From an uncultured delta proteobacterium (GTDB lineage: Bacteria; Desulfobacterota; Desulfobulbia; Desulfobulbales; Desulfurivibrionaceae), in the NCBI GenBank assembly GCA_903869265.1, contig CAIPYE010000010.1, positions 105,563 through 169,562 of the forward strand: a stretch of DNA of 64,000 bases. Reading direction: 5' to 3'. Below the pieces are notes generated by a model that searched no databases, was not told the DNA's origin, and saw only the letters and a program-made list of their open reading frames with translations. The translations under genes were made by a program, and so were the position numbers. This document shows positions 42,146 through 51,174 of this stretch, in pieces; position 1 is the first letter of the stretch, and each line of letters starts with the position of its first letter.

Positions 42146-43344
42146 ATCTGGCCCTCCGCGACATCCGGCATCACCAAAGCCGCTTCATCCAGACCTGCCT
42201 TGGCCTCGGCCTGCTCCTCGGCGTGGTGATGAGCATGGGCGGCATCTACCGAGGTCTGTTCACCGATGCCACTGCCATCCTGAATTCCACGGCGGCAGAC
42301 CTCTGGGTGGTGCAGCAGGACACCACCGGCCCATTTGCCGCCACCTCACGCATTCCAGAAGACATCAAATTCCGGATTCGGGCGGTGCCCGGGGTGGAAC
42401 AGGCCTCAGCCCTGTCGTTTCAGAATATTCAGAGTGAGCGCAACGGCACCCCCTTCCGTTTCTTCCTGGTGGGCTATGAGCTGGGAGGCTTGGGCGGACC
42501 GCCAGCCATCGTGGCTGGACGTCCTATTGGGCAAAAACATTACGAGATCGTGGTGGACCGCGCCATGAAGATTGCCCTGGGCGAGCAGCTGCGGCTGGCA
42601 GGCGACGATTATACCGTGGTTGGCCATACCGCCAAGATGGTTTCCTCGGCCGGCGATCCCGTGGCCTACGTGACCTTGGCCGATGCCCAAAAAATCCAGT
42701 TCAAGGATGACAACAACGCCATCCGCAACAGCCGCGAAAAACTCGCAGACCAGCTTGCCCGCCTGCCTATTCTTTCCCGGAGCCAGGCCGACCAGCTCAC
42801 TCCCCAGGTGGCGGAGATCGTCGGCTCGACCCACATCGCCAACACCGTGGTGGCCCGGCTCGCGCCAGGCGCGGATCTCGCCTTGGCGCAGGAGCGGATC
42901 AACCGCTGGAACCATTTCCGCCCCCTGACCGCCAAGGATCAGGAGCACATCCTCACCGAGGGCATGATCAAGAAGGCCAAGATGCAGCTCGGCCTGTTTC
43001 GGGCCATTCTGCTCGTCATCTCCGGGGTCATCATCTCGCTGATCATTTACACCATGACCTTGGACAAGCTGCGGGTAATCGCCACCCTGAAACTGATCGG
43101 CACCAGAAACCGGGTGATTGTCGGCCTGATCCTCCAGCAATCCCTCCTCATGGGGATGATCGCCTATGCCATCGGTCTTACCCTGATCGAACTCACCCAT
43201 GACAAGTTTCCCCGCAGGGTTGACTTGGTGGCCATCGACCTCCAGCTCCTGTTCGGCATCGTGGTCCTGATCTGCATCGGCGCAAGCCTGGTGGGCATCC
43301 GCAAAGCCATGCGGGTAGAACCGGCAGAGGCCTTGGGAGGATGA
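42142..43344 (+). CDS. FtsX-like ABC transporter permease
   Basis: A 400-residue permease of the MacB/DevC/LolC type. A first membrane helix (RFIQTCLGLGLLLGVVMSMG) is followed by a large periplasmic domain (VPGVEQASALSFQNIQSERN) and three C-terminal helices (AILLVISGVIISLIIYTM, LLMGMIAYAIGLTLIEL, LLFGIVVLICIGASLVG). The C-terminal pattern RVIATLKLIGTRNRVIVGLI is the coupling region. Its small size and partners are like the DevBCA-type exporters. It overlaps its neighbours on both sides. Confidence 0.92.
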   Translation: MNLALRDIRHHQSRFIQTCLGLGLLLGVVMSMGGIYRGLFTDATAILNSTAADLWVVQQDTTGPFAATSRIPEDIKFRIRAVPGVEQASALSFQNIQSERNGTPFRFFLVGYELGGLGGPPAIVAGRPIGQKHYEIVVDRAMKIALGEQLRLAGDDYTVVGHTAKMVSSAGDPVAYVTLADAQKIQFKDDNNAIRNSREKLADQLARLPILSRSQADQLTPQVAEIVGSTHIANTVVARLAPGADLALAQERINRWNHFRPLTAKDQEHILTEGMIKKAKMQLGLFRAILLVISGVIISLIIYTMTLDKLRVIATLKLIGTRNRVIVGLILQQSLLMGMIAYAIGLTLIELTHDKFPRRVDLVAIDLQLLFGIVVLICIGASLVGIRKAMRVEPAEALGG

Positions 43345-43346
43345 CG

Positions 43347-44039
43347 ATGTACGCCGTGCAGATTGAAGGATTGACCAAGATTTACGGCAGCGGCGACACC
43401 AAGGTCGTGGCCCTGGCCGACGCCACCTTTGACGTGACGCCCGGAGAACTGGTGGCCATCCTGGGCCCCTCGGGCTCCGGCAAGACCACGCTGTTGACCA
43501 CCATCGGCCTGGTCACCGAGCCGACCCGCGGCAAGGTGGTGCTGGACGGCGAGCTGATCGCCGACAACGGCTGGCCCCCGAGCCTCGATCTCAAGCGGGT
43601 CCGGCGGGAAAAGCTGGGCTTCATCTTCCAGTCCCACAACCTGATTCCCTTTCTCACTGCGGTGGAAAACGTGATGATCGCCTTGGAGAACAACGGCATG
43701 GGAACCAAAGAGGCACGGGCGCGAAGCATTACGATTCTCGAAAGCCTTGGCCTTGGCCACCGCATGGATCAGTATCCGGCCCTGCTCTCCGGCGGCGAAT
43801 CACAGCGCACCGCCATTGCCAGAGCCTTGGCCAACCGGCCCAAGGTGATTCTGGCCGATGAGCCCACCGCCGCCCTGGACACGGAAAACGGCAGGCACGT
43901 CATGGCTCTGCTCAAGAAACTGGCGGTGGAGAACAACTCCGCCATCCTGGTGGTCACCCACGACCAGCGGATGGTGGAAGGCTTTGACCGGATCTTTACC
44001 TTCAGCGATGGACGGATTGTTGACGAAAAGCGGAACTGA
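43347..44039 (+). CDS. ABC transporter ATP-binding protein (MacB/DevA-like)
   Basis: A 230-residue ATPase with Walker A GPSGSGKTTLL, the Q-loop FIFQSHNLIPFLTA, signature LSGGESQRTAIARAL, Walker B VILADEPTAALD and the H-loop VVTHDQ. The ATG at 43347 has GGGAGG at six bases, whereas the ATG at 43341 abuts that site and overlaps the permease stop; the later one is preferred. It is the last gene of the TetR-TolC-adaptor-permease-ATPase operon and is followed by a strong bidirectional terminator. Confidence 0.94.
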   Translation: MYAVQIEGLTKIYGSGDTKVVALADATFDVTPGELVAILGPSGSGKTTLLTTIGLVTEPTRGKVVLDGELIADNGWPPSLDLKRVRREKLGFIFQSHNLIPFLTAVENVMIALENNGMGTKEARARSITILESLGLGHRMDQYPALLSGGESQRTAIARALANRPKVILADEPTAALDTENGRHVMALLKKLAVENNSAILVVTHDQRMVEGFDRIFTFSDGRIVDEKRN

Positions 44040-44053
44040 GACAGTCTATCCCT

Positions 44054-44092
44054 AAAAAAAAGCCCGGCCTTTTCAGGTCGGGCTTTTTTTTA
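44054..44092. terminator. Bidirectional rho-independent terminator
   Basis: AAAAAAAAGCCCGGCC and GGTCGGGCTTTTTTTT form a stem with one G:T-type mismatch around a six-base loop. The run of A's on one side and of T's on the other lets it end both the ABC-transporter operon (+) and the AICAR transformylase gene (-). Confidence 0.92.
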
Positions 44093-44108
44093 TATATCCT
44101 GCTACTTC

Positions 44109-45398
44109 TTAATGCTTGAACGAGCGTTGGCCCGTGAACTTCATAGCCACCTGCGGTTTTGCCTCGTTGCAGGCCTGGATGGTCTCGAAATCCCGCATGG
44201 ATCCGCCCGCCTGGAGAATGGCGGAAACCCCCTGCCGGATGCCCACATCGGCACCATCGCGGTACGGGAAGAAGGCATCGGAAATCATCACCGAGCCTGG
44301 TAGCCCGGCCTTGTCCGCCTTGGTCTGCGCGTCGATCTTCTCCTGATCCGCCTTGTTCCGCTTGCCCTGTTCAATCTCCAGCGCCATATCCGCATACGGA
44401 AGGCCGAAGGTGTCGAAGCAGAGCATGTCGGCATACTTGGTATAGGCCTTATACACCGCAATGTCGGCCACGCCGACCCGGTCCTGCTCGCCGGTGCCGA
44501 TGCCCACCGTACAGCCGTCCTTCACATAGATCACCGAGTTGGAGGTCACCCCGTGCTCCACGGCCCAGCCGAAGAGCATATCGTCGATCTCCCGCTGGGT
44601 GGGCTCACGCTCGACCTTGTACTCCTGGCCCTTTGAGGTGCTCACCGCCGGCTTCAGGTCAGCCAGGGAACGGATGGAGTTCACCGCCGACTGCTGGACA
44701 ATGAGACCGCCATCGATCAGGCTCTTAAAATCGACATAACGGTATTTCTCATACTCGGCCAGCCGGTCGATGCGACTGATCCGCACCACCCGCAGATTTT
44801 TCCGGGCCGCAAGAATCTCCAGGGTTCCCGCCTCAAACTCCGGGGCACAGACCACTTCCAGATAGTTCTGGCTCAAGAGCTCGGCGGTTTCCTTATCGCA
44901 GGGCCGATTGAGAATAACGGCTCCACCAAAGGCGGCAATGCGGTCGGCCCGGTTGGCCCGGTCATAGGCACGGGCCAGGGTTTCGCCATAGGCGGCGCCG
45001 CAGGGGTTGTTGTGCTTGAGGATCACCGCAGCCGGGCGGTCCATGAGATACTTGATGATGTTGAGACCGTTATCGATATCGGTGAGGTTAATCTTGCCGG
45101 GATGCTTGCCCACCTGGAGCATATCTTCAACATTGATTCCGCTCACCAGCCCCTTGCCCGGCTCGATGAAGCGGCAGTCACCCAGCACCAGATTCCCGTT
45201 GGTCAACTCGTAGAGGGCCGCCTCTTGATCCGGGTTCTCGCCATAGCGCACGCCCCGCTCATCAACGCTCCCGTCCTCAGCCACGATCTTCCAGGTCTTT
45301 TTCCGGTACTTAAGCTCCTGGTCGCCAAAGGTGATTTTCATCTCCATGGGAAAGTGGTCACCAAGAATGGTGGTGTACATTTTCTTCAGATCTGCCAT
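44109..45398 (-). CDS. Phosphoribosylaminoimidazolecarboxamide (AICAR) formyltransferase, single-domain
   Basis: Transfers a formyl group to AICAR in the penultimate step of purine synthesis. The 429-residue protein matches the transformylase half of PurH (RYGENPDQEAALYEL, VILKHNNPCGAAYG with catalytic Lys-His, IAAFGGAVILNR, DAFFPYRDGADVGI) but lacks the N-terminal MGS-like IMP cyclohydrolase domain found in the usual bifunctional protein. The ATG at 45398 has GGAGGGG upstream and opens MADLKKMYTTILGDHFP; the longer open frame upstream is not conserved. IMP cyclohydrolase must be supplied from elsewhere. It follows thiH by 38 bases and ends at a terminator. Confidence 0.9.
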   Translation of the reverse strand: MADLKKMYTTILGDHFPMEMKITFGDQELKYRKKTWKIVAEDGSVDERGVRYGENPDQEAALYELTNGNLVLGDCRFIEPGKGLVSGINVEDMLQVGKHPGKINLTDIDNGLNIIKYLMDRPAAVILKHNNPCGAAYGETLARAYDRANRADRIAAFGGAVILNRPCDKETAELLSQNYLEVVCAPEFEAGTLEILAARKNLRVVRISRIDRLAEYEKYRYVDFKSLIDGGLIVQQSAVNSIRSLADLKPAVSTSKGQEYKVEREPTQREIDDMLFGWAVEHGVTSNSVIYVKDGCTVGIGTGEQDRVGVADIAVYKAYTKYADMLCFDTFGLPYADMALEIEQGKRNKADQEKIDAQTKADKAGLPGSVMISDAFFPYRDGADVGIRQGVSAILQAGGSMRDFETIQACNEAKPQVAMKFTGQRSFKH

Positions 45399-45436
45399 TG
45401 GGTTCACCCCTCCTTCCTTTTGGTTGCCAATATCGT

Positions 45437-46558
45437 TCAGGCAGCCTGCTGCCTGTCTCCCTGCGCTTGAAAAACAGCATCCCAATCCTTGCGAACCGGA
45501 TCAAAACCCTTCTGTTGGATGACACCGCTCACCTCGGCAAGGCTCCGATTATCCCCGACTTCAAACTGCTCCGTGCCCGCGTTTTCCTGGCCGTATCCGC
45601 CCGGCGCGGTGCAAGAACCTGCCGAATAACGCGTCGGGCCGAGGCCGATCATGCCGTCGCGGTACCGGGCCTCCTCTCTTGTCGACAGGTACAAGCCGAC
45701 ATCCGGATCAAAAATCCGCAGGGCAAAGATCATCTGGCTGAGATTTCTCTCGCTCACCGGCTGCAACGGCTTGAATTCCCCTTGCGCCGGACGCATGCGC
45801 GGGAAGGAAACGGTGAGCCCGGTCCGCCAGTAATGTTTTCTCAGCCAAGCGAGATGAAGGCCCAGGGCAAGCCCTTCCGCCCGCCAGTCCGCAAGACCCA
45901 GCAGAGCACCGATCCCGACCTCCCGCATCCCAGCGGCTGCTACCCTGGCAGGACTTTCCAGACGATAATCAAAATCCGCCTTTGGCCCGGCTAGATGCAC
46001 TTGTTTATACACATCCCGATCATAGGTTTCCTGGTACACGGCCACGGAAGCTATCCCGGCGCGAAAAAGACGGGCATACTCTTCTGTTGCCAGAGGCTGC
46101 ACCTCAATGGACAAGGCGGCAAATCGATCACGCAGACGCAGGGCCAACTCTTCGAGATAGTCCACGCCAACCTTGGCCGGAGCCTCTCCGGAAACGAGGA
46201 GAAGATGGCTAAAACCCCGATGGTGCAGGATCATAGCCTCGCTTTCCGCCTCGGCCATGGTCAGAACCCGTCTTTCAATGGTGTTGTCCGCAGAAAACCC
46301 GCAATAGACGCAGCGATTGGCACAGAAACTTGAAAGATAGACAGGCGCATACACCTGGATGGTCCGACCGAAACGCTGACTGGTAATAGCGGCAGAGCGT
46401 TTGGCCATGGCACCAAGATGCGGCTCCGCAACAGGCGACAAAAGCGCGGCAAGCCCTGCCAACCCAGGACGGTCTGAGTGCAGAGCCAGCAGAACCTCTG
46501 GCTCGGTGGCGCGGCTGATCACGGCCTGCAATGTTGAAAATTCCGGGATAGCAAACAT
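45437..46558 (-). CDS. thiH: 2-iminoacetate synthase ThiH
   Basis: A radical SAM enzyme that cleaves tyrosine to dehydroglycine for the thiazole ring of thiamine. The 373 residues carry the radical-SAM cluster motif SSFCANRCVYCGF, the SAM-binding phrase LLLVSGEAP, YQETYDRDVYKQVH, and the late segment YSAGSCTAPGGY. Use of tyrosine rather than the oxygen-dependent glycine oxidase ThiO fits an anaerobe. It is the last gene of the thiF-thiS-thiG-thiH order. Confidence 0.96.
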   Translation of the reverse strand: MFAIPEFSTLQAVISRATEPEVLLALHSDRPGLAGLAALLSPVAEPHLGAMAKRSAAITSQRFGRTIQVYAPVYLSSFCANRCVYCGFSADNTIERRVLTMAEAESEAMILHHRGFSHLLLVSGEAPAKVGVDYLEELALRLRDRFAALSIEVQPLATEEYARLFRAGIASVAVYQETYDRDVYKQVHLAGPKADFDYRLESPARVAAAGMREVGIGALLGLADWRAEGLALGLHLAWLRKHYWRTGLTVSFPRMRPAQGEFKPLQPVSERNLSQMIFALRIFDPDVGLYLSTREEARYRDGMIGLGPTRYSAGSCTAPGGYGQENAGTEQFEVGDNRSLAEVSGVIQQKGFDPVRKDWDAVFQAQGDRQQAA

Positions 46559-46561
46559 AGT

Positions 46562-47329
46562 CTACCGCAAAAATCCAAGACCATCCTCGGGCGAGGAAGG
46601 CGCGGCATCCTTACGCACCGCGCCAAGACCTGATTCATAGGCGATTCGTCCCGCCTCCACTGCCATGGCAAAGGCCCGCGCCATCCTCACCGGATCTCCG
46701 GCCACAGCAATGGCCGTGTTAACCAGCACCGCATCGGCGCCCATCTCCATGGCCTCAGCCACGTGCGAAGGCGCGCCAAGCCCTGCGTCAACGATGACCG
46801 GCACCTGGGCCTGGGCAATGATGATCTCGATCTGGAACCGGGTCAGCACCCCCTGATTGGTGCCGATGGGCGAACCAAGGGGCATGACGGCAACCGCCCC
46901 GGCGTCCTGAAGGCGCAGGGCCAGAATTGGGTCGGCGTTCATATAGGGCAGCACCTTGAACCCCTCCTTGACCAATTCTTCCGTGGCCTTCAGGGTTTCG
47001 ATGGGATCGGGGAGCAGAGTTCTCGGGTCGGGGGTTACCTCAAGCTTGAGCCATTCTCCCCCGCCGGACGCCCTGGCCAGCCGAGCCAGCCGGATCGCCT
47101 CAGCGGCATCCCGTGCCCCGGAGGTGTTGGGCAGAAACAGGTACCGCTCACGGTCCAGCACGCTCATGATATCATCGGCCGGATTATTAAGGTCAATGCG
47201 CCGCAGAGCCACGGTGACCATCTCACAACCCGAGGCGGCAAGCGCCTCCTTCATAACCTCAGGAGAGGAAAACTTCCCGGTGCCACCAAAGAGTCGTGAG
47301 CGAAATTTTCTGCCCGCAATGGTCAACAT
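46562..47329 (-). CDS. thiG: Thiazole synthase ThiG
   Basis: Forms the thiazole phosphate moiety of thiamine from deoxyxylulose phosphate, dehydroglycine and ThiS-thiocarboxylate. The 255-residue TIM barrel has the opening [38 protein letters not shown] (with the Schiff-base Lys), [16 protein letters not shown] and [20 protein letters not shown]. The ATG at 47329 lies one base after the thiS stop and is preceded by a GGGGGGCGG stretch. It is three bases from thiH. Confidence 0.96.
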   Translation of the reverse strand: MLTIAGRKFRSRLFGGTGKFSSPEVMKEALAASGCEMVTVALRRIDLNNPADDIMSVLDRERYLFLPNTSGARDAAEAIRLARLARASGGGEWLKLEVTPDPRTLLPDPIETLKATEELVKEGFKVLPYMNADPILALRLQDAGAVAVMPLGSPIGTNQGVLTRFQIEIIIAQAQVPVIVDAGLGAPSHVAEAMEMGADAVLVNTAIAVAGDPVRMARAFAMAVEAGRIAYESGLGAVRKDAAPSSPEDGLGFLR

Positions 47330-47330
47330 C

Positions 47331-47531
47331 TCAACCGCCCCCCACAAACCGTATCAATTCAAGGACAGAACCATCCTGCAATGCATGGCTCCCATATTCT
47401 TCCCGGGTCAGAATCTTCCCGTCACACTCGACCACCACCGATGAAGCATCTAGGCCGAGCTTATTGAGACAGTCAATGGCCCGAGATCCGGGTGCGATTT
47501 CCTGTGCTTCGCCGTTACAGAAGACCTTCAT
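47331..47531 (-). CDS. thiS: Sulfur carrier protein ThiS
   Basis: A 66-residue ubiquitin-like sulfur carrier ending in the Gly-Gly needed for adenylation (ELIRFVGGG, with an extra Gly). The body [14 protein letters not shown] and [19 protein letters not shown] matches the family. It starts exactly at the end of thiF (the thiF stop follows its first base) and is the second gene in the thiFSGH run. Confidence 0.93.
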   Translation of the reverse strand: MKVFCNGEAQEIAPGSRAIDCLNKLGLDASSVVVECDGKILTREEYGSHALQDGSVLELIRFVGGG

Positions 47532-48344
47532 CTAACTCGCCTCATTTTCCGCGCCCAAGAGGAGGCGGACCACCTGATTCGCCTGGTGATGGGCGGCAAT
47601 CCCGACCCGGGCGGCCATAAGCCCCTCTCCCGGCGCGGCAGCGCTCACCTCGTCGCCGACAAGATAGATTCGAGGGTACAACCGCCTGGTCTGAATCGCA
47701 TTGTTCTCGCCATATCCGGCAAGGCCGGAGGCACAGACATAAAAAACCCCGGGAAGATGATGCAGAGCGGCCCGCAGGCCAGCGGCCTTCATGGCCGGAT
47801 CATCGAAACACTCCACCAGAGCATGGACATCCTTGAACAATACGCCGATATCGTCTTCGGCAAGCCGCCGGTCGATCATGGTCACGGCCACATGGGGATT
47901 GACCCGCTGTAGGATATCCCGAAGCGCTGCGGTCTTTTTCTGACCGATCTGATCCACAAAATACTGCTGTCGATTGAGGTTGGTGGGCTCTACCACATCA
48001 TAGTCGGCAAGAAGCAAGGAACCGATACCCATGCGCGTAAGGGCGATCGCCACCAGGGAGCCAAGGCCTCCCAGCCCCATAATCCCAACCATTCTTTCCT
48101 GAAGGCGGACCTGCACGCCGGGAGTGTGCCGGGCATACAGAAGATGCTGCATCTCTTCTGCAGAAGGCGCCTTACCACGCTTCCACAGCCAGCACTGATC
48201 CCCATCGGACAATACGGTTTGCAAGGTAGCCGGGTAGCCATTCACGAGCAGGATATCGACATCACCACCCTGTGCCCGCGCGAGGTCGGCAAGGGTCATT
48301 CCTGCATGAAAGGGAAACTCTTTTTCGTTTACCAGCAATGCCAT
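47532..48344 (-). CDS. thiF: ThiF-family adenylyltransferase with an N-terminal ThiS-like domain
   Basis: Activates ThiS by adenylating its C-terminal glycine. In the 270-residue protein, residues 1 to about 65 (MALLVNEKEFPFHAGMTLA, DVDILLVNGYPATLQTVLSD) look like a ThiS-type ubiquitin fold without a terminal Gly-Gly. The E1-like domain follows: MVGIMGLGGLGSLVAIALTR (ATP-binding), LADYDVVEPTNLNRQQY, and VECFDDPAMKA. No zinc-binding CxxC pair is seen, as in the shorter ThiF class. It is the first gene of the thiamine operon, 19 bases after a putative 30-residue ORF, and no TPP riboswitch was recognised upstream. Confidence 0.88.
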   Translation of the reverse strand: MALLVNEKEFPFHAGMTLADLARAQGGDVDILLVNGYPATLQTVLSDGDQCWLWKRGKAPSAEEMQHLLYARHTPGVQVRLQERMVGIMGLGGLGSLVAIALTRMGIGSLLLADYDVVEPTNLNRQQYFVDQIGQKKTAALRDILQRVNPHVAVTMIDRRLAEDDIGVLFKDVHALVECFDDPAMKAAGLRAALHHLPGVFYVCASGLAGYGENNAIQTRRLYPRIYLVGDEVSAAAPGEGLMAARVGIAAHHQANQVVRLLLGAENEAS

Positions 48345-48363
48345 GATGCCCTTTTATTCAACT

Positions 48364-48456
48364 CTACAAAAGGAGTAATACTAACCCACAGACACCAACG
48401 ATGGTATATTTTTTTCCCACCCAAAACGTCACGCCGAAGAGCACCCCAACCAACAT
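48364..48456 (-). CDS. Putative 30-residue hydrophobic peptide upstream of thiF
   Basis: An ATG at 48456 with GAGAGGA seven bases upstream opens a 30-codon frame, ending at TAG 48366-48364, that encodes a strongly hydrophobic peptide (MLVGVLFGVTFWVGKKY followed by a Val/Leu-rich stretch). It would form one or two short membrane segments. It lies between the ribosomal terminator and thiF, so it could be a leader peptide, a tiny membrane protein, or a chance frame. No family is known to me. Confidence 0.35.
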   Translation of the reverse strand: MLVGVLFGVTFWVGKKYTIVGVCGLVLLLL

Positions 48457-48510
48457 GCTATGTCCTCTCAGGGGTCGGCAGCCTGTTCGCGGCAAATTTT
48501 ACGCATAAAA

Positions 48511-48549
48511 AAAGCTGGCCTGAACATACTGTTCAAGCCAGCTTTGACT
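48511..48549 (-). terminator. Rho-independent terminator of the ribosomal protein superoperon
   Basis: On the minus strand AAAGCTGGC pairs with GCCAGCTTT and TGAACA with TGTTCA, split by one unpaired base, around a three-base loop (48511-48545 on the + strand), followed by TTTTTTTA. It lies 21 bases after the rplQ stop. Confidence 0.93.
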
Positions 48550-48569
48550 TTTCGATACTGAAAAAAGAA

Positions 48570-48956
48570 CTAGTTGTCCTCTTTGACCCCTTTGGCTTCG
48601 CTATAATTCACCAACTCAAGGATCGCCATCTCGGCCGCATCGCCAAGGCGATTCCCGGTTCTGATAATCCTGGTATAGCCGCCATTACGATCCATGTACT
48701 CGCCCTTAAGTACATCAAACAGCTTGGCCACAACCTTTTTATCCTGAATGAAGGATAAGGCCTGACGTCGGGCATGGAGGTCTCCACGCTTGGCCAAAGT
48801 TATCATCTGATCAGCCACCTTACGAACTTCCTTGGCCTTGGGGGTGGTGGTGACGATTCTCTCATGCTCTAAGAGAGAAGTAACCATATTGCGAACCATG
48901 GCCTGGCGGTTGGATGTTGTCCTGCCAAGTCTTTTGCCTGCATTTCTATGTCTCAT
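48570..48956 (-). CDS. rplQ: 50S ribosomal protein L17
   Basis: A 128-residue protein that binds near the peptide exit tunnel. The N terminus [20 protein letters not shown] is a family signature and [21 protein letters not shown] is conserved. It is the last gene of the superoperon, 19 bases after rpoA, before a terminator. Confidence 0.98.
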   Translation of the reverse strand: MRHRNAGKRLGRTTSNRQAMVRNMVTSLLEHERIVTTTPKAKEVRKVADQMITLAKRGDLHARRQALSFIQDKKVVAKLFDVLKGEYMDRNGGYTRIIRTGNRLGDAAEMAILELVNYSEAKGVKEDN

Positions 48957-48975
48957 AACTACCCTCTTCCCGGAT

Positions 48976-50013
48976 TTATGACTGCTCTTCAGACACCTTG
49001 TCTGATACGACAGGAGGCTCCCAACCTTCTAATTTCATGCCCAGCGAAAGCTCCATCTCAGACAGCAGCTGCTTGATCTCATTAAGAGATTTACGGCCAA
49101 AGTTTTTGGTCTTCAGCATCTCAGCCTCGGATTTCTGCACCAACTCGCCGATATGACGAATATCCGCATTACGCAGGCAGTTCGCGGAACGGACTGAAAG
49201 TTCCAGATCCTCTACACTGCGATAGAGATTCTCATTAACTGGTGACACACGGTCTACACGGGTATCATCAATAGCTGGCTCAACAGATTCCTCGTCAAAG
49301 GCGATAAAAACCTGCAACTGCTCTTTCATTATTTTGGCGGCATAGGCCAAGGCATCTTCAGGCTTAACGCTACCATCAGTAGTGATTTCCAGAATCAATT
49401 TGTCATAATCGGTCTGTTGACCAACACGCGCTTGACTGACAAGGGATTTCACATTGACAATGGGCGTAAAAATAGCATCGATGGGAATTACCCCAATCAC
49501 CTGCTCCTCAGTCTTATTTTTCTCTGCGGTGACATAGCCTTTTCCCCATTTCACCTCAAACTCAGCTTTAAACACCCCCTCGCCGGTGATGGTGCAAATT
49601 TCCTTATCAGGATTCATCACCTCCACCTTGCCTCCGGAGGTGATATCCCCGGCGGTAACAGTGCCAATCTTGTTCTTTTCAATCCTGACAATCTGCGAGC
49701 CGGGAGTATTCAGCTTCAGGCGCACTTCTTTGAGATTGAGGATGATCTGGGTCACATCCTCCTTAACCCCTGGAATAGTTGACAGCTCGTGAAGCGCGCC
49801 ATCAATTTTCACTGAAGTAATAGCCGCGCCCTGAATGGAGGACAAAAGTATCCTGCGCAGGGAATTCCCGATAGTCGTGGCAAACCCCCGTTCCAACGGC
49901 TGACAGGTGAATTTGCCGAAACTTTTTGTATGGCTGTCCTGGTCTACTTCCAGTCTTTCAGGAATGATAAGCTCATGCCAATTTCTGTAAAACGGATCAG
50001 ACTCAAGTGTCAT
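48976..50013 (-). CDS. rpoA: DNA-directed RNA polymerase subunit alpha
   Basis: Assembles RNA polymerase and binds UP elements and activators. The 345 residues have the N-terminal dimerisation domain ([21 protein letters not shown]) and the C-terminal domain with [20 protein letters not shown] and [13 protein letters not shown]. The C-terminal tail ends in an acidic stretch. It lies between rpsD and rplQ in the alpha-operon order. Confidence 0.98.
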   Translation of the reverse strand: MTLESDPFYRNWHELIIPERLEVDQDSHTKSFGKFTCQPLERGFATTIGNSLRRILLSSIQGAAITSVKIDGALHELSTIPGVKEDVTQIILNLKEVRLKLNTPGSQIVRIEKNKIGTVTAGDITSGGKVEVMNPDKEICTITGEGVFKAEFEVKWGKGYVTAEKNKTEEQVIGVIPIDAIFTPIVNVKSLVSQARVGQQTDYDKLILEITTDGSVKPEDALAYAAKIMKEQLQVFIAFDEESVEPAIDDTRVDRVSPVNENLYRSVEDLELSVRSANCLRNADIRHIGELVQKSEAEMLKTKNFGRKSLNEIKQLLSEMELSLGMKLEGWEPPVVSDKVSEEQS

Positions 50014-50041
50014 AGTTTCCTATTGCTCCACGGTTGGCTAA

Positions 50042-50671
50042 TTATTTGGAGTAAAGCTCTACAATCAACTGCTCCTGAATCGGCATGGTGATTTCCTGCC
50101 GAATCGGCAATGCTTTCACAGTTCCCTTGTAGTTATCTTTATCAAGCTCCAACCAGCTTGGCACACCACGACGCACAACGGCCTCAAGGCTCTCATTGAT
50201 GGCGCCAACCTTGCGGCTTTTTTCTTTCAAAGTAATAACGTCATTCACGGAAACCCGGAAAGATGGGATGTTCACCTTCCTGCCGTTCACCTGAATATGA
50301 TCGTGGCGCACCAACTGCCGTCCCTGATTCCGAGAGCTTGCATAACCAAGACGGTAAATCACATTATCAAGCCTGCTTTCCAGCAACATCAACAGGTTTT
50401 CGCCGGTAACGCCTTTGATCCGTTCGGCAATTTCAAAGTATTTCCGAAATTGCCCTTCCAGCATGCCATACATGCGACGGACTTTTTGTTTTTCCCGTAG
50501 CTGAATAGAATAGTCAGAAACTTTACGCACCCGAGCCTGACCATGCTGGCCGGGAGCAAAAGAACGCCTCTCAAAGGCACACTTGTCTGAATAGCATCTG
50601 TCGCCCTTCAAAAACAACTTGAGTTTTTCGCGCCGACACTGCCGGCATTCCGCGCCTGTATATCTGGCCAA
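50042..50671 (-). CDS. rpsD: 30S ribosomal protein S4
   Basis: A primary 16S rRNA binder and translation regulator of 209 residues. Start at a TTG (50671) with GGAGG six bases upstream, giving the family N terminus [20 protein letters not shown]; an upstream ATG at 50698 adds nine nonconserved residues and is not supported. Two CxxC pairs in the N terminus (CRQC and CYSDKC) suggest the zinc-binding form of S4. The S4 RNA-binding motif is [20 protein letters not shown]. Confidence 0.97.
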   Translation of the reverse strand: MARYTGAECRQCRREKLKLFLKGDRCYSDKCAFERRSFAPGQHGQARVRKVSDYSIQLREKQKVRRMYGMLEGQFRKYFEIAERIKGVTGENLLMLLESRLDNVIYRLGYASSRNQGRQLVRHDHIQVNGRKVNIPSFRVSVNDVITLKEKSRKVGAINESLEAVVRRGVPSWLELDKDNYKGTVKALPIRQEITMPIQEQLIVELYSK

Positions 50672-50742
50672 TTTGGACCTCCAGTCAATCTCACTCAATC
50701 ATAACTTTAATTATCAAACGCTCTGCGACCCACCTTACTCCA

Positions 50743-51135
50743 CTACACCCTTCTTCTCTTGGGGGGCTTGCAGCCATTATGCGGCACTGGGGTCACATCA
50801 CGAATAACGCTCACATCAAATCCATTCGTCTGCAAAGCCCGGATAGCGGATTCCCGTCCCGGCCCAGGCCCATTGACCCTCACCTCGACTTTGCGCATGC
50901 CATGTTCCTGAGCTTTTTTTGCAGCGGCATCGACCGTATTTTGCGCAGCAAAAGGGGTGCTTTTCCGCGATCCCTTAAAGCCCAAGCAACCAGCACTCGA
51001 CCAAGAAATAACATTCCCCTGCCTGTCAGCAAAAGTAACAAGAGTATTGTTGAAGGTTGAGTGAATAAAACATATCCCCTCGGGTACGTTTTTCTTTTCC
51101 TTGCGTTTCGGACGACTCGCTTTCGGACTAGCCAT
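50743..51135 (-). CDS. rpsK: 30S ribosomal protein S11
   Basis: A 130-residue platform protein. The ATG at 51135 with AGGAG upstream gives [15 protein letters not shown]; upstream residues are not conserved. Signatures: [32 protein letters not shown], and [15 protein letters not shown] at the end. Confidence 0.98.
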   Translation of the reverse strand: MASPKASRPKRKEKKNVPEGICFIHSTFNNTLVTFADRQGNVISWSSAGCLGFKGSRKSTPFAAQNTVDAAAKKAQEHGMRKVEVRVNGPGPGRESAIRALQTNGFDVSVIRDVTPVPHNGCKPPKRRRV

Positions 51136-51174
51136 TATAACTCCTATAAACAATCCAGAATGATTATTTAATAT

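Noticed and set aside
47332..47347. A ThiG start upstream inside thiS
   Set aside because: It would add six nonconserved residues overlapping the thiS end; ATG at 47329 matches the family N terminus.
48345..48510. A TPP riboswitch before the thiamine operon
   Set aside because: CTGAGAGGA is present, but the other conserved parts (the TGAACCTGATC-type segment and pairing arms) are missing.
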